From Lachnospiraceae bacterium (GTDB lineage Bacteria; Bacillota; Clostridia; Lachnospirales; Lachnospiraceae), in NCBI GenBank assembly GCA_030524635.1, contig JAUNGG010000045.1, positions 1 through 32,275 of the forward strand: DNA of 32,275 nt. The letters run 5' to 3'. Positions 32,051 through 32,275 of this stretch are shown here, one piece after another (the first letter of the stretch is position 1; every line of letters begins with the position of its first letter). A program made the translations under genes and the position numbers. The notes below the pieces were generated by a model. That model saw nothing but the letters and a program-made list of their open reading frames with translations. It ran no database searches and was not told where the DNA came from.

Positions 32051-32089
32051 TACATAATTGCGGAAATTTTGCAGAAAATGTTAGTATTC

Positions 32090-32223
32090 GTTACTGTTCA
32101 GGTAGGTCTGCGCATTTGCTGCGCTGACCGTATGATAAACTAGGCCGGAAAGCAAAAATCCCATCGCCGTAGGCGATTTTCATGGATTTTTGCTGGTTGC
32201 TGTGAACGCACGTGAACAGTAAC
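32090..32223. repeat. MITE-like repeat, copy B
   Basis: A 134-bp relative of copy A, alignable over its whole length. The inverted ends are GTTACTGTTCA (32090-32100) and TGAACAGTAAC (32213-32223). Internal hairpins are kept: GGTC-GCGC/GCGC-GACC, and GCAAAAATCC (32152-32161) with GGATTTTTGC (32184-32193). The flanks TAGTATTC (32082-32089) and TAGTGTGT (32224-32231) agree at five of eight positions, possibly a decayed target duplication. It lies upstream of the rpsT promoter. The remaining 50 bp to the window end show nothing I can identify. Confidence 0.8.
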
Positions 32224-32275
32224 TAGTGTGTTGTATCATTGATATTTAGTATATCTGCCACCTCTATTATGAGAT

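Overview
The window is about 32 kb of chromosome with roughly balanced base composition. It most likely comes from a Clostridium cluster XIVa (Lachnospiraceae-type) anaerobe. This is inferred from AGGAGG ribosome binding sites, DegV paralogs, a DUF3793/flavodoxin pair, a TRAP carboxylate transporter, an Fe-alcohol dehydrogenase, a bacteriohemerythrin and the Firmicutes neighbourhood comEC / holA / rpsT. I see no rRNA, tRNA, CRISPR array, prophage or transposase gene.

Layout. (1) 1-4440: a leftward uracil/xanthine permease with a heavily hairpinned leader, a rightward MATE exporter, then a leftward membrane protein and a TetR regulator. (2) 4441-10422: a repeat insertion, a palindrome over a probable promoter, and a two-gene unit of a 139-aa protein of unknown family and a 1707-aa DUF4132-type protein. 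(3) 10434-11923: a leftward TetR-degV operon. (4) 12159-17400: a leftward GntR/FCD regulator divergent from a TRAP transporter plus HpcH/HpaI aldolase operon. The intergenic DNA carries several copies of a CTTGTATACAAG-type operator. A matching site lies 6 kb away, before the YhcH/YiaL-family gene at 18939, so these genes probably form one sugar-acid regulon. (5) 17450-18800: DUF3793 and flavodoxin genes behind tandem GTTAG-N6-CTAA(C/T) inverted repeats, suggestive of metal-responsive control. (6) 19554-31017: a leftward zinc-ribbon membrane protein, then a long rightward block of ABC exporter, degV, sensor kinase, GerMN lipoprotein, comEC, Fe-ADH and holA. (7) 31018-32275: bacteriohemerythrin, a shared terminator, leftward rpsT with a near-consensus promoter, and a second copy of the repeat.

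The clearest signal outside genes is a small interspersed repeat of about 133 bp. It has inverted ends (GTAACTGTTCAG type) and internal hairpins. One copy (4469-4601) has a perfect 8-bp target duplication. A 27-bp remnant (14507-14533) has its own perfect 8-bp duplication and is what a deletion between two internal direct repeats would leave. A third copy is at 32090-32223. Other points of interest are the uncharacterised DUF4132 pair, a probable non-AUG start for comEC, a sensor kinase paired with a GerMN lipoprotein but no response regulator, and metalloprotein genes inserted in the comEC-holA-rpsT neighbourhood.

All family names come from reading the protein sequences. No database search was run.
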